Notes: generated from the sequence alone by a model not told the origin. Counted from the first letter of the stretch, positions 1 to 6,748 are shown. The stretch is DNA of 9,751 nucleotides from Lysobacteraceae bacterium (GCA_003449515.1 DMHI01000127.1:1-9751), one strand, 5' to 3'. Made by a program: numbers and translations.

Positions 1-57
1 GCGCGGGCCGGGCAGACGACCATCGAGGAAGTGCTGCGCGTGACGGAAGAGGCTTAG
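1..57 (+). CDS. gspE: T2SS ATPase GspE, C-terminal end only (partial)
   Basis: The window opens inside a reading frame that gives 18 residues ending in TIEEVLRVTEEA and a TAG stop at 55-57. This Gly-(Gln)-Thr-Thr-Ile-Glu-Glu-Val-Leu-Arg-Val-Thr ending is typical of the GspE/PilB secretion ATPases, whose last helix usually reads like (S/T)xEEVLRVT. GspE is the cytoplasmic hexameric ATPase that powers pseudopilus assembly. It binds the cytoplasmic domain of GspL and contacts GspF. None of the catalytic motifs (Walker A and B, Asp box, zinc-binding Cys motif) lies in the window. The assignment therefore rests on the C-terminal signature and on the 5-nt distance to gspF. In this gene order gspE is the expected first gene. 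Little else fits, but the visible sequence is short. Confidence 0.85.
   Translation, partial: ARAGQTTIEEVLRVTEEA
45..52 (+). promoter_or_regulatory. Shine-Dalgarno-like sequence for gspF
   Basis: GGAAGAGG lies inside the last codons of gspE, 10 nt before the GTG at 63. It supports the GTG start. It also suggests that gspF is translated by ribosomes coming off gspE. Confidence 0.45.
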
Positions 58-62
58 GTCGC

Positions 63-1286
63 GTGGCGCTGCTCCGCTACAAGGCCCTGAGCGCCGCCGG
101 CGAAGCCCTCGCCGGCTCGATGGAGGCCGCGCGCGCCGAGGACGTGATCGCGCGGCTGCAGGAGCAGGGCCATCTGCCGCTCGATGTCGGCACCTCGCTG
201 GACGAAGGCGCGGGCGCAGGCTTCGCGGCGCTGCTGCGCAAGAAGGCGATGGACGACGCGGCGGTGCTGCAGTTCACCCAGCAGCTCGCCACCCTGCTTG
301 GCGCGGGGCAGGCGCTGGACCGCGCGCTCGGCACCCTGCTCGACCTGCCCGAGAACCCGCAGAGCCGCCGGGTGATCGAACGCATCCGCGACGCCGTGCG
401 CGGTGGCCTGCCGCTCTCGGCCGCGCTCGAGCAGCAGCACGGGCTGTTCTCGCGGCTGTACGTGAACCTGGTGCGCGCCGGTGAAGCCGGCGGCGGTCTG
501 CAGCCGGCGCTGCAGCGATTGGCTGACTACCTCGAACGTGCCGCGGCGCTGAAGGCGCAGGTGATCTCGGCGCTGATCTACCCGGTGTTGCTGCTGGTGA
601 TGGTGCTGGCGGTCTGCGCCTTGCTGCTCGGCGTGGTGGTGCCGCAGTTCAACGACCTGCTGGCCAGCACCGACATCGCCCTGCCCTGGTACACGCAACT
701 GGTGCTGGGCAGCGGCATGCTGCTGCGCACCTACGGCCTCTGGCTGTTCATCGCCGCCGCGGTGGCGCTGCTGCTGGCGGCGCGCCACTTCCGCCAGCCG
801 GAGGCGCGCGCCGGCTTCGATGCGTGGCTTCTGACGCGCCCGCGGCTCGGCGAGTTGCTGGCCCGCTACGAGACAGCGCGGCTGGCGCGTACGCTCGGCA
901 CCCTGCTTGGCAACGGCGTGCCCTTGCTGAACGGCCTCGGCATCGCCCGGCAGGTGATGGACAATCGCGCGTTGGCGGCGGCACTCGAGCGCGCCACCGA
1001 CGACGTGAAGACCGGGCAGGGCCTGGGCTTCGCGCTGGCGCGGACGAAACGCTTTCCGCGGCTCGCCGTGCAGATGGTGCAGGTGGGCGAGGAATCCGGC
1101 GAACTGGGCGCGATGCTGCTGAAGGTGGCCGACACCTTCGACGCCGAGACCCAGCGCGCGATCCAGCGGGCGCTCGCGGCGCTGGTGCCCCTCATCACCG
1201 TGCTGATGGCACTGCTGGTCGGTGTGGTCATCATGGCGGTGCTGGTTCCGATCTACCAACTCACGAGTTCCGCAGGAGTGTTGTGA
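63..1286 (+). CDS. gspF: T2SS inner-membrane platform protein GspF
   Basis: This 407-residue polytopic protein matches the usual GspF/PilC length of about 400. It begins ALLRYKAL, the standard GspF opening, which supports the GTG start at 63. Two repeated T2SSF domains are visible. The first carries the conserved LVRAGEAGGGL motif (about residues 136-146), the second QVGEESGELG (340-349). Predicted membrane segments lie near 171-193, 224-240 and 375-400, giving the usual topology with two large cytoplasmic domains. By family knowledge GspF sits at the centre of the inner-membrane platform, contacts GspE and GspL, and is thought to rotate or shift so that pseudopilins are added to the pseudopilus. 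The stop codon shares one base with the gspG start (TGATG). PilC of type IV pili is homologous, but the T2SS genes on both sides settle the identity. Confidence 0.97.
   Translation: MALLRYKALSAAGEALAGSMEAARAEDVIARLQEQGHLPLDVGTSLDEGAGAGFAALLRKKAMDDAAVLQFTQQLATLLGAGQALDRALGTLLDLPENPQSRRVIERIRDAVRGGLPLSAALEQQHGLFSRLYVNLVRAGEAGGGLQPALQRLADYLERAAALKAQVISALIYPVLLLVMVLAVCALLLGVVVPQFNDLLASTDIALPWYTQLVLGSGMLLRTYGLWLFIAAAVALLLAARHFRQPEARAGFDAWLLTRPRLGELLARYETARLARTLGTLLGNGVPLLNGLGIARQVMDNRALAAALERATDDVKTGQGLGFALARTKRFPRLAVQMVQVGEESGELGAMLLKVADTFDAETQRAIQRALAALVPLITVLMALLVGVVIMAVLVPIYQLTSSAGVL
1274..1278 (+). promoter_or_regulatory. Strong Shine-Dalgarno for gspG
   Basis: AGGAG lies 7 nt before the ATG at 1286, inside the last codons of gspF. 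It fixes the gspG start against the longer upstream in-frame reading, which would run far into gspF. It is one of the best ribosome-binding sites in the window, in keeping with GspG being the most abundant pseudopilin. Confidence 0.75.
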
Positions 1287-1711
1287 TGCGCAAGCGTTTC
1301 CCGGGCGTCGCCCGTCGCCGCCATTCGGGCTTCAGCCTGATGGAGATCCTGATCGTGGTGGGCATCATCGCCGCGATCGTGGCGTTCGCCGCCAGCCAGA
1401 TTTTCGGCGGGCGCGATCAGGCCAATGTGCGGCTGGCCGCGACCCAGTTGGAGTCGCTGGCGGCCAAGGTCGAGCAGTTCCGCATGGACACCGGCCAGTT
1501 GCCGGCGAACCTCGATGCGCTGGTGACCAACCCCGGCGCCAGCGGCTGGCTCGGCCCCTACGTGCGCGATGTCAAGGACCTCAACGATCCTTGGGGTCGG
1601 CCGGTGCAGCTCCGCGCGCCGGGCGCGCGCGGCGAGTTCGAGCTGGTGAGCCTTGGCGGTGATGGGCAGCCGGGCGGCGAGAGCACCGACGCCGATATCG
1701 TCAAGCCCTGA
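1286..1711 (+). CDS. gspG: Major pseudopilin GspG
   Basis: This 141-residue protein builds the shaft of the periplasmic pseudopilus. It has a 15-residue basic leader ending RRRHSG, then the mature start FSLMEILIVVGIIAAI. Gly at -1, Phe at +1 and Glu at +5 form the full prepilin peptidase and assembly signature. The C-terminus carries the GspG calcium-binding loop: LGGDGQPGG at residues 123-131, then Asp135 and Asp137 in DADI just before the end. The upstream GPYV...LNDPWGRP segment is also diagnostic of GspG. A type IV pilin would have a disulfide loop instead, and none is present. By family knowledge calcium stabilises the pseudopilus. It shares one base with gspF and is followed by the only real intergenic gap in the operon. 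Cleavage would need a GspO/PilD peptidase encoded elsewhere. Confidence 0.97.
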   Translation: MRKRFPGVARRRHSGFSLMEILIVVGIIAAIVAFAASQIFGGRDQANVRLAATQLESLAAKVEQFRMDTGQLPANLDALVTNPGASGWLGPYVRDVKDLNDPWGRPVQLRAPGARGEFELVSLGGDGQPGGESTDADIVKP

Positions 1712-1749
1712 TCCGGGCGCTCCCCGCGTGCTGCGATGAAGGCCGACGG
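1712..1749 (+). other. Intergenic gap gspG-gspH (38 nt) with a weak hairpin
   Basis: This is the only gap over 5 nt in the window. It can form a short hairpin in which CGGG at 1714-1717 pairs with CCCG at 1723-1726. The stem is only 4 bp and no T-run follows, so it is not a convincing terminator. A GAAGG at 1738-1742 sits 7 nt before the gspH ATG and may act as its ribosome-binding site. An out-of-frame ATG at 1736 opens a five-codon reading frame only and is not called a gene. Confidence 0.4.
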
Positions 1750-2280
1750 ATGAAGCGCGCGATGCGGGCGGCAGGCTTCACGCTGATCGAGGCGCTGGTG
1801 GTCGTCGCGTTGATGGCCACGGCCTTCGCGCTGTTCGCCGGCACCCTGCTGGGTGCGTTGCCGGGCCAGCAGCTGCGCGCCGCCAGCGGCCAACTGGCCG
1901 CCGAGATGCGCGCCACCCGTGCGCGCGCGATCGCCACCGGCATCGACCAGAGCTTCGTGATCGATACGCGGACACGCGCCTGGCGCAGCGGTGCCAGCGA
2001 TACGTTCGTGGAGGCGTTCGCTCCGTCGCCCGGCACGATGCCCGGCGCTTCCGGCGGCGGCGTGCGCCGCCAGGGCCAACTCGCCGACACCCTGGCCCTG
2101 GGCGCCACCGTGGCGCGCGAGGAGCAGCCCGGCCCCGGCATCGCGGCGATCCGCTTCTTCGCCGATGGCAGCAGCACCGGCGGCCGCGTGGTGGTGCGCC
2201 GCGGCGATGCCGCCTGGCGTGTCGATGTGCACTGGCTCACCGGCGCGGTGCGCGTCGAGCGCGGCGCGGGCGCACGATGA
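1750..2280 (+). CDS. gspH: Minor pseudopilin GspH
   Basis: This 176-residue prepilin-like protein has a 9-residue leader ending RAAG, then FTLIEALVVVALMATAFALF. Gly at -1 and Glu at +5 are intact. The C-terminal half has the GspH hallmark of a beta-strand segment ending IRFFADGSSTGGRVVV; the RFF-DGSSTGG motif is characteristic of the family. GspH is one of the minor pseudopilins, linking the GspI-J-K tip to the GspG shaft by family knowledge. It follows gspG after 38 nt and overlaps gspI by 4 nt (ATGA). The ATG at 1750 puts the cleavage site at a normal distance, and no better start is seen. A Gly/Ala-rich loop around residues 93-112 is probably surface-exposed. Confidence 0.93.
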   Translation: MKRAMRAAGFTLIEALVVVALMATAFALFAGTLLGALPGQQLRAASGQLAAEMRATRARAIATGIDQSFVIDTRTRAWRSGASDTFVEAFAPSPGTMPGASGGGVRRQGQLADTLALGATVAREEQPGPGIAAIRFFADGSSTGGRVVVRRGDAAWRVDVHWLTGAVRVERGAGAR

Positions 2281-2750
2281 GCCAGCGCGGCTTCACCCTG
2301 CTCGAGGTACTGCTGGCCTTCGCACTGCTGGCCGGTGCCTCGGTGCTGCTGTTGTCGATGCTCTCCACCGGCCTGCGCGATGTGTCGGACGCCGAGCGCC
2401 ACGGTGAGGCGGCGCTGCATGCGCGCAGCCTGATCGACAACCTCGGCCGGGTCGAACGCCTGCGCCCGGGCAGCCGCAGCGGTGAGTTCGATGGCGGTCG
2501 CTACCGCTGGACGCTCAGCGTCACCCGCGTGCCCGATCCGGTTCCGGCGCTGTGGCCCGATCCGGCGCAGCCCGCCGGGGCCGGCGGCGCGGCGCTGCCA
2601 CCCGGCGCCGACACCGGCGGCATCATCGACGCCGCCGAACCGCTGCTGTTCCGTCTCGACCTCGAGATCACCTGGGGCGCCGGTGGGCCGAGACAGACCT
2701 TCCGCACGGCGACCCTGCGCGCGCTTTACCCGCTGCCGGAGGACCTGTGA
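2277..2750 (+). CDS. gspI: Minor pseudopilin GspI
   Basis: This 157-residue protein starts MSQRG and is then cut before FTLLEVLLAFALLAGAS, with Gly at -1 and Glu at +5. Downstream, RWTLSVTRVPDP and LDLEITWGAGG with the closing TFRTATLRALYP match the beta-sheet fold and ending of GspI (T2SSI). GspI nucleates the pseudopilus tip with GspJ and GspK. The protein is somewhat longer than usual (around 120-130 residues). The excess is a Pro/Gly/Ala-rich insert of about 36 residues at 86-121, between two predicted strands. Its ATG overlaps the gspH stop (ATGA) and its stop overlaps the GTG of gspJ (GTGA), so translation is probably coupled on both sides. Position and motifs make the assignment firm. 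Confidence 0.92.
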   Translation: MSQRGFTLLEVLLAFALLAGASVLLLSMLSTGLRDVSDAERHGEAALHARSLIDNLGRVERLRPGSRSGEFDGGRYRWTLSVTRVPDPVPALWPDPAQPAGAGGAALPPGADTGGIIDAAEPLLFRLDLEITWGAGGPRQTFRTATLRALYPLPEDL

Positions 2751-3412
2751 ATCCCCGCGGCTTCTCGCTCGTCGAGGTGCTGGTCGCGGTGGCGCTGATG
2801 GCCGCCGGCCTGGCGCTGGCCTTCGGCATCGTGCAGGGCGCGGTGCGCGCCGCCGGATCGGCCGAGCAGCTCGCCGCCCACAGCGACCGCCTGCGCACCG
2901 CGCAGGGCTTCCTGCGGCGCCAGCTCGCCAATGCGTTGCCGCAGCCGATCGACCCGGCGGCCGGCTTCGAGGACCTCCGCCTGCTCACCCTCGACGACCA
3001 GCGCGTGAGCTTCGTCGGCGAGATGCCCGGCTACCTTGGCCGCGGCGGTGCCTACCTGCAGGTATTCCGGCTGCAGCGCGGCGCACGCGGCACCGCACTG
3101 GTGTTCGAGCACCGGCTGATGACGCCGGACGGCCCGCTGCGCGCCGAGCGTCCGCCCGAGGTGCTGATCGACGGCCTGGTCGACGCCCGCTTCGCCGCCC
3201 GTGGCTTCGGGCCCGACGGTCGTCCCGCCGACTGGGGCGAGTGGGACCGGCTGGGCCAACTGCCGAGCCAGGTGCGGCTGACGGCGCAATTCGCCGAGCC
3301 GCGTTTCCGCTTCCCGATGCTGGTGGTGCCACTGCGCTACAGCCTGTCGGGCGTCACCGGTGTGCTGCCGGAGGCGGCGCGCCGCGATCCCCGTGGCGAG
3401 GACGAGCGATGA
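2747..3412 (+). CDS. gspJ: Minor pseudopilin GspJ
   Basis: This 221-residue protein is near the usual GspJ length of about 200. The GTG start at 2747 overlaps the gspI stop as GTGA. It gives a very short leader, MNPRG, followed by FSLVEVLVAVALMAAGLAL with Gly at -1 and Glu at +5. A GGAGGA at 2738-2743 lies just 3 nt upstream. An in-frame upstream extension would bury the prepilin leader inside a long gspI-overlapping segment and is rejected. The rest is the GspJ-type mixed alpha/beta domain, with a late PSQVRLTAQF strand followed by RFRFPMLVVPLRY. GspJ packs with GspI and GspK at the pseudopilus tip, periplasmic and anchored by its N-terminal helix. The C-terminal 20 residues are polar and likely disordered. 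Its stop overlaps the gspK start (ATGA). Confidence 0.92.
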   Translation: MNPRGFSLVEVLVAVALMAAGLALAFGIVQGAVRAAGSAEQLAAHSDRLRTAQGFLRRQLANALPQPIDPAAGFEDLRLLTLDDQRVSFVGEMPGYLGRGGAYLQVFRLQRGARGTALVFEHRLMTPDGPLRAERPPEVLIDGLVDARFAARGFGPDGRPADWGEWDRLGQLPSQVRLTAQFAEPRFRFPMLVVPLRYSLSGVTGVLPEAARRDPRGEDER

Positions 3413-4290
3413 GCGCGTCGCGTGGTGTCGCCCTGGTGGTGGTGATGTGGCTGCTGGTGCTGCTGGCCTCGGTGATCGGCCTGTTCGCGCTGAACGCCCA
3501 CGCCGAGGCGCTGCAGGCCTCGGCGCTGCGCCAGCGGGTGGCGCTCGACCACGCCGCCGAGGCCGGCATCGAGGCGGTGGCGGCTCGGCTGCTGGCGGTC
3601 GATGCGCGCCGCCGACCCGTACCCGACGGCCGCCCCGTCGCGATCCCCTTCGGCGATGGCATCACGGTGACGGTGGCGATCACCGACGAGAGCGGCAAGG
3701 TCGATCTGAACGTGGCCGAGGCGGTGCTGCTGCAGCGGCTGTTCGTGGCCCTGGGCGTGGGGCCCGACGAGGCGCAGCGCCTGGCCGGCGCGATTGTCGA
3801 CTGGCGCGACCCGGACGCCCTCGTGGCTGCCGGCGGCGGCGCCGAGGCCCGCGACTACCGCGCGGCCGGAAGGCCTTACGGCCCGGCCAACCGACCCTTC
3901 GCCCGCGTCTCCGACGTGCAGCGCGTGCTCGGCATGCGTCATGCGCTCTATCTGCGGGTCCGGCCGTTCCTCACCGTCCACACCGGGCTGGCGCAGCCGA
4001 ACATCGCCTTCGCCGATCGTCCGGTGCTGCGCGCGCTGGGCCTGTCGCCCGCCGTGGTGGAGCAGATCGTGGCGGCGCGTGCGCTGCTGCGGCCCGGACT
4101 GCCGCCGCCGACGCTGCCGGGGGGCATCGTGCTCGCCGCCGGCGGAACCGGCACGTATAGTATTTCCAGCCGCGCCGCGCGAGCTGACGGGCCGAAGGCC
4201 GAACTCGAAGCCACCGTCCGGGTCGGCGCCGGGGGCTTCCTGGGGCAGGTCTACACGCCGCTGTCGTGGCGTTACGGACAACAGGACTGA
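3409..4290 (+). CDS. gspK: Tip pseudopilin GspK
   Basis: This 293-residue protein is the largest pseudopilin of the set, as expected for GspK. The leader MSASRG is followed by VALVVVMWLLVLLASVIGLF. Mature position 5 is Val, not Glu, the known GspK peculiarity that restricts it to the tip. The GspK core motif TDESGKVDLN is at residues 92-101 and IVDWRDPD at 129-136. A small helical domain follows around 195-230, then GTYSISSRA. By family knowledge GspK caps the GspI-GspJ pair and may contact substrates or the secretin gate. The start overlaps the gspJ stop by 4 nt, and the stop shares one base with the gspL ATG. A short run of A/T-ended codons (TAT AGT ATT at 4156-4164) stands out in an otherwise GC-ended gene. 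Confidence 0.95.
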   Translation: MSASRGVALVVVMWLLVLLASVIGLFALNAHAEALQASALRQRVALDHAAEAGIEAVAARLLAVDARRRPVPDGRPVAIPFGDGITVTVAITDESGKVDLNVAEAVLLQRLFVALGVGPDEAQRLAGAIVDWRDPDALVAAGGGAEARDYRAAGRPYGPANRPFARVSDVQRVLGMRHALYLRVRPFLTVHTGLAQPNIAFADRPVLRALGLSPAVVEQIVAARALLRPGLPPPTLPGGIVLAAGGTGTYSISSRAARADGPKAELEATVRVGAGGFLGQVYTPLSWRYGQQD

Positions 4291-5420
4291 TGGCCACCGC
4301 CCCCCTTGCCCACCTGCCCGATGCGCTCCGCCTCCGCTGGGCCGCCAGCCCGCTCCCGGCGGCGCTCGCGGGCCTGCGCGCCGAGCTTCTCGACCTACTG
4401 CCGCCGGGGCTGCGCCGGCGCTGGTTTCCGCCGGTGCGCCGGCTCTGGCTGCACCTGCAGCCCGGGGCGATCCGGCTGGTGGAAGAGGCCGGCCGCGAGC
4501 GCATCGAGCATGGCCTGCTGCCGGCCACCGGCCCCGAGGGCGTCGAGGCGCTGGCGGCTGCGCTCGAGCGCCGTGGCGTCGAGGGCGAGCTCTGGGCCTT
4601 GCTGCCAGCGGGCGAGGCGCTCGTGCGTACCCTCGCGCTGCCCCTGGCGGTCGAGCCCCAGCTCGCGGCGGCGCTGCGCCACGAGATCGACCGGCAGACG
4701 CCGTTCACCGCCGACCAGGTGGTGTTCGCGGTGCAGGTGGTATCGAGGCATCCGGCCGAAGGCCAGTTGCGCGCCGAGCTCGCGGTGCTGCCGAAGGACC
4801 GCCTCGACGCCGCGTTGACCGCGCTGGGGCCGCTGGCCGCGCGCCTGTCGGGACTCGATATCGACGACAGCGCGCACCGCACCGGGCGCCGCCGCAACCT
4901 GCTGCCCGCGGCGCAGCGTGTGCCGCGCAGCGAGCGCGACGCGCGCGTGCGCCTCGGTCTTGCCACCGGTGCGGCGATCGCCCTGCTGCTCGCCGGTGTG
5001 CTGACGCTGGACAACCGCGAGCGCGCGCTGGCCGCCCTCGAGGTCGCGCGTGACGCCGCCTACCAGCAGGCCCGCGAGGCCCGTGCCCTGCGCCAGCAGC
5101 TTGAAGCCGCCGCCGCGGCGGCGAATTTCCTCGCCGAGCAGCGGGCGGCGCGGCCCACCATGCTCGAACTGCTCGACGATCTCTCGCAGCGTCTGCCCGA
5201 CGACGTCCACCTGCAGCGCCTCACCGTCGAGCAGCAGCGCGTCACCCTCAGCGGCGCGGCGCGCTCGGCCGGCACCATCGTGGCCACGCTGCAGCCCTCG
5301 CCCTTCCTCGAGGGCCCGGCGCTGGCGGGCGCGGTGCAGCAGGACCGCGCCACCGGCCGCGACGGTTTCACCGTGGTGGCCGAACTCGTACCGGGAGGCG
5401 CCGATGCGCCGTCGCCTTGA
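4290..5420 (+). CDS. gspL: T2SS inner-membrane assembly protein GspL
   Basis: This 376-residue bitopic protein has a cytoplasmic domain (about 1-220), one membrane segment (LGLATGAAIALLLAGVLTL, about 222-240) and a periplasmic part. The cytoplasmic region carries LALPLAVEPQL, EIDRQTPF and AELAVLPKDRL, typical of the actin-like GspL/PilM fold that recruits GspE. The periplasmic part is an Ala/Glu/Arg-rich coiled coil (about 241-290). A domain reading LLDDLSQRLPDDVHLQRL follows, which looks PilN-like. The protein thus resembles a PilM-PilN fusion, a known relationship for GspL. The ATG at 4290 shares one base with the gspK stop and has AGGA 3 nt upstream. A GTG at 4266 would add eight residues and cannot be excluded. 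The gene overlaps gspM by 17 nt. It is more divergent than its neighbours, so position helps the call. Confidence 0.9.
   Translation: MATAPLAHLPDALRLRWAASPLPAALAGLRAELLDLLPPGLRRRWFPPVRRLWLHLQPGAIRLVEEAGRERIEHGLLPATGPEGVEALAAALERRGVEGELWALLPAGEALVRTLALPLAVEPQLAAALRHEIDRQTPFTADQVVFAVQVVSRHPAEGQLRAELAVLPKDRLDAALTALGPLAARLSGLDIDDSAHRTGRRRNLLPAAQRVPRSERDARVRLGLATGAAIALLLAGVLTLDNRERALAALEVARDAAYQQAREARALRQQLEAAAAAANFLAEQRAARPTMLELLDDLSQRLPDDVHLQRLTVEQQRVTLSGAARSAGTIVATLQPSPFLEGPALAGAVQQDRATGRDGFTVVAELVPGGADAPSP
5393..5398 (+). promoter_or_regulatory. Shine-Dalgarno for gspM
   Basis: GGGAGG lies 5 nt before the ATG at 5404, within the last codons of gspL. It chooses the gspM start, which overlaps gspL by 17 nt, over a much longer upstream in-frame reading. 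Confidence 0.7.
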
Positions 5421-6021
5421 GCGCCTCCGTCCGCTGCTGTGGCTGGGCATCGCGGCGGTGCTCGGCTATGGCCTGCTGGTGCACTGGTGGTGGACGGCGC
5501 CGATGCTGGCCCTGGGCGACGAGATCGCTGCGCTGCGCGACGATGAGCTGCTGCTGCGGATGGAGGGCGAGCAGATGCCGCAGCTCGAAGCCCGGCTTGC
5601 CGAAGTGCGCGCCGCCGAGGCGGCGAATCCCGGCTTCCTCGCCGAGCCCGACAAGGATCTCGCCACCGCGGCGCTGGTCCAGCGCCTTGAGGCCGATGTG
5701 CGCCGGGTGGCCGCGCACGCGCTCGCCTGCGAGGTGGTGTCGCGCACGCCGATCGACGCGCCGTCCAGCGATCCCTACCCGCGCGTCACGGTGAACATCC
5801 GCCTGCGCTGCGACAGTGGCACCCTGGGACGCTTGCTGCATGCGTTGGAGAGTGGCAGTCCGCAGCTGTTCATCGACAACATGGCGCTGAACAGCACGGC
5901 GACCTTTTTCGGTGGCGGTGGCGAGGCCGACAGCCGCGTCGACGTGGTCTTCGATCTCTACGGCTACCTGCGTCCGCCGCCGCGCACTGGCATCGATGCC
6001 GCCGGAGCGCCCGATGCTTGA
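5404..6021 (+). CDS. gspM: T2SS inner-membrane assembly protein GspM (T2SSM_b type)
   Basis: This 205-residue bitopic protein has a short basic N-terminus (MRRRLERLR), one membrane segment at about residues 11-30, a helical stretch to about 75 and a periplasmic alpha/beta domain. NPGFLAEPDKDLATAALVQRL and the strands VTVNIRLRCDSGTLGRLL fit the XpsM/T2SSM_b branch, which is PilO-like. By family knowledge GspM dimerises with GspL and stabilises it in the platform. Two cysteines, Cys109 and Cys136, lie on the predicted periplasmic side and could form a disulfide. I see no cysteine in GspL or XpsN. The Gly run FFGGGGE near 166-171 is probably a loop. The gene lies between gspL (17-nt overlap) and the GspC/XpsN gene (8-nt overlap). 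Sequence similarity in this family is weak, so position carries much of the assignment. Confidence 0.9.
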   Translation: MRRRLERLRPLLWLGIAAVLGYGLLVHWWWTAPMLALGDEIAALRDDELLLRMEGEQMPQLEARLAEVRAAEAANPGFLAEPDKDLATAALVQRLEADVRRVAAHALACEVVSRTPIDAPSSDPYPRVTVNIRLRCDSGTLGRLLHALESGSPQLFIDNMALNSTATFFGGGGEADSRVDVVFDLYGYLRPPPRTGIDAAGAPDA

Positions 6022-6748
6022 GTCGCTGCGTCCGTTCACCTGGATCATCGCCGCGTTCGCCGCGTGGGCGCTCGGTCTGCTGCTGCTGGCCGTGCTCGGA
6101 CTGGGCGGGCGTGTCGGCCCGCACCCGCCCAACCCGGCGCTGGCGCCGCCGATCCCGGCGCTGCACCTCAGTGCCAGCGCGCAGCGGCTCGGTGCCCCCG
6201 GTGACTACCTCGCGGTGGCCGATCGCCCGCTGTTCCTGCCCGATCGTCGGCCAGCGCCGGTGGTCGCGGTGAGCAGCGAGCAGCAGGCGCCGTTCGAGGG
6301 TGTGCTGACCTCGGTGCTGCTCACCGGGGAGCTGAAGATGGCGATCTTCAGCGAGAACAACGGCCAGCTCAGCCGGCGCGTGCGGCTTGGCGAGACCATC
6401 CCCGGCAGCGCGTGGCGCGTGGCGCAGCTCGAACCGCGCCGGGTCGTGCTCGACGGCCCCGGTGGCCAGCGCGTGCTCGATCTGCGTGTGTTCGATGGCC
6501 GGGGCGGGCAGGCACCCACACCGCTCTCGGCCAAGCCGCCGGAGCCGTCGGCGCCAAAGCCTCCGGCCGAGTCACCCGGTCATCCCCCCAGCCTGCTGCA
6601 GCAGGGCGCGCAGGCCAATGCCGAAGCGCAGCGCGCCGCCGCCGAGCAGGCGCAGATCGACGCCATCCGCGCCCGCATCGAGGCCCGCCGCGCGCAGTTG
6701 CGCGAGCAGCAGGAACAGAACGCCAACGTCCCCGTCGCCGACCAATGA
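6014..6748 (+). CDS. xpsN: T2SS inner-membrane protein GspC, XpsN type (coiled coil instead of PDZ)
   Basis: This 244-residue bitopic protein has a short cytoplasmic N-terminus, one membrane helix (about 9-30) and a Pro-rich linker (about 34-50). A small beta domain follows at 93-160, reading FEGVLTSVLLTGELKMAIF, VRLGETIPGSAWRVAQLEPRRVVL and LDLRVF. That pattern is the homology region by which GspC proteins bind the secretin N0 domain. A Pro-rich stretch (163-190) and an Ala/Gln/Arg-rich helix (about 195-236), probably a coiled coil, end the protein. There is no PDZ domain. Its place between gspM and gspD is that of XpsN in Xanthomonas, often annotated GspN, which does the GspC job of joining platform and secretin. 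The ATG at 6014 lies inside gspM (8-nt overlap) and is directly followed by the membrane anchor. The stop overlaps gspD by 4 nt. Confidence 0.87.
   Translation: MLESLRPFTWIIAAFAAWALGLLLLAVLGLGGRVGPHPPNPALAPPIPALHLSASAQRLGAPGDYLAVADRPLFLPDRRPAPVVAVSSEQQAPFEGVLTSVLLTGELKMAIFSENNGQLSRRVRLGETIPGSAWRVAQLEPRRVVLDGPGGQRVLDLRVFDGRGGQAPTPLSAKPPEPSAPKPPAESPGHPPSLLQQGAQANAEAQRAAAEQAQIDAIRARIEARRAQLREQQEQNANVPVADQ

Noticed and set aside
54..1259. A 401-residue minus-strand open frame across gspF
   Set aside because: The product is rich in Gln, His, Arg and Ala with no domain, the pattern expected opposite a GC-rich coding gene. GspF on the + strand is certain.
824..1285. N-terminal extension of the GspG frame back into gspF
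   Set aside because: The extension is Arg/Ala-rich without a domain. A normal prepilin leader and a good ribosome-binding site (1274-1278) mark the start at 1286.
1714..1726. A terminator between gspG and gspH
   Set aside because: The stem is 4 bp with a 5-nt loop and no following T-run, too weak to call.
2482..3408. N-terminal extension of the GspK frame back through gspI and gspJ
   Set aside because: It would place the prepilin leader about 310 residues into the protein. The ATG at 3409 gives a normal leader and a 4-nt overlap with gspJ.
4133..4161. A promoter before gspL based on TATAGT
   Set aside because: The -10-like hexamer has no recognisable -35 at 16-18 nt spacing and lies inside a conserved coding segment. 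It is kept only as a low-interest finding.
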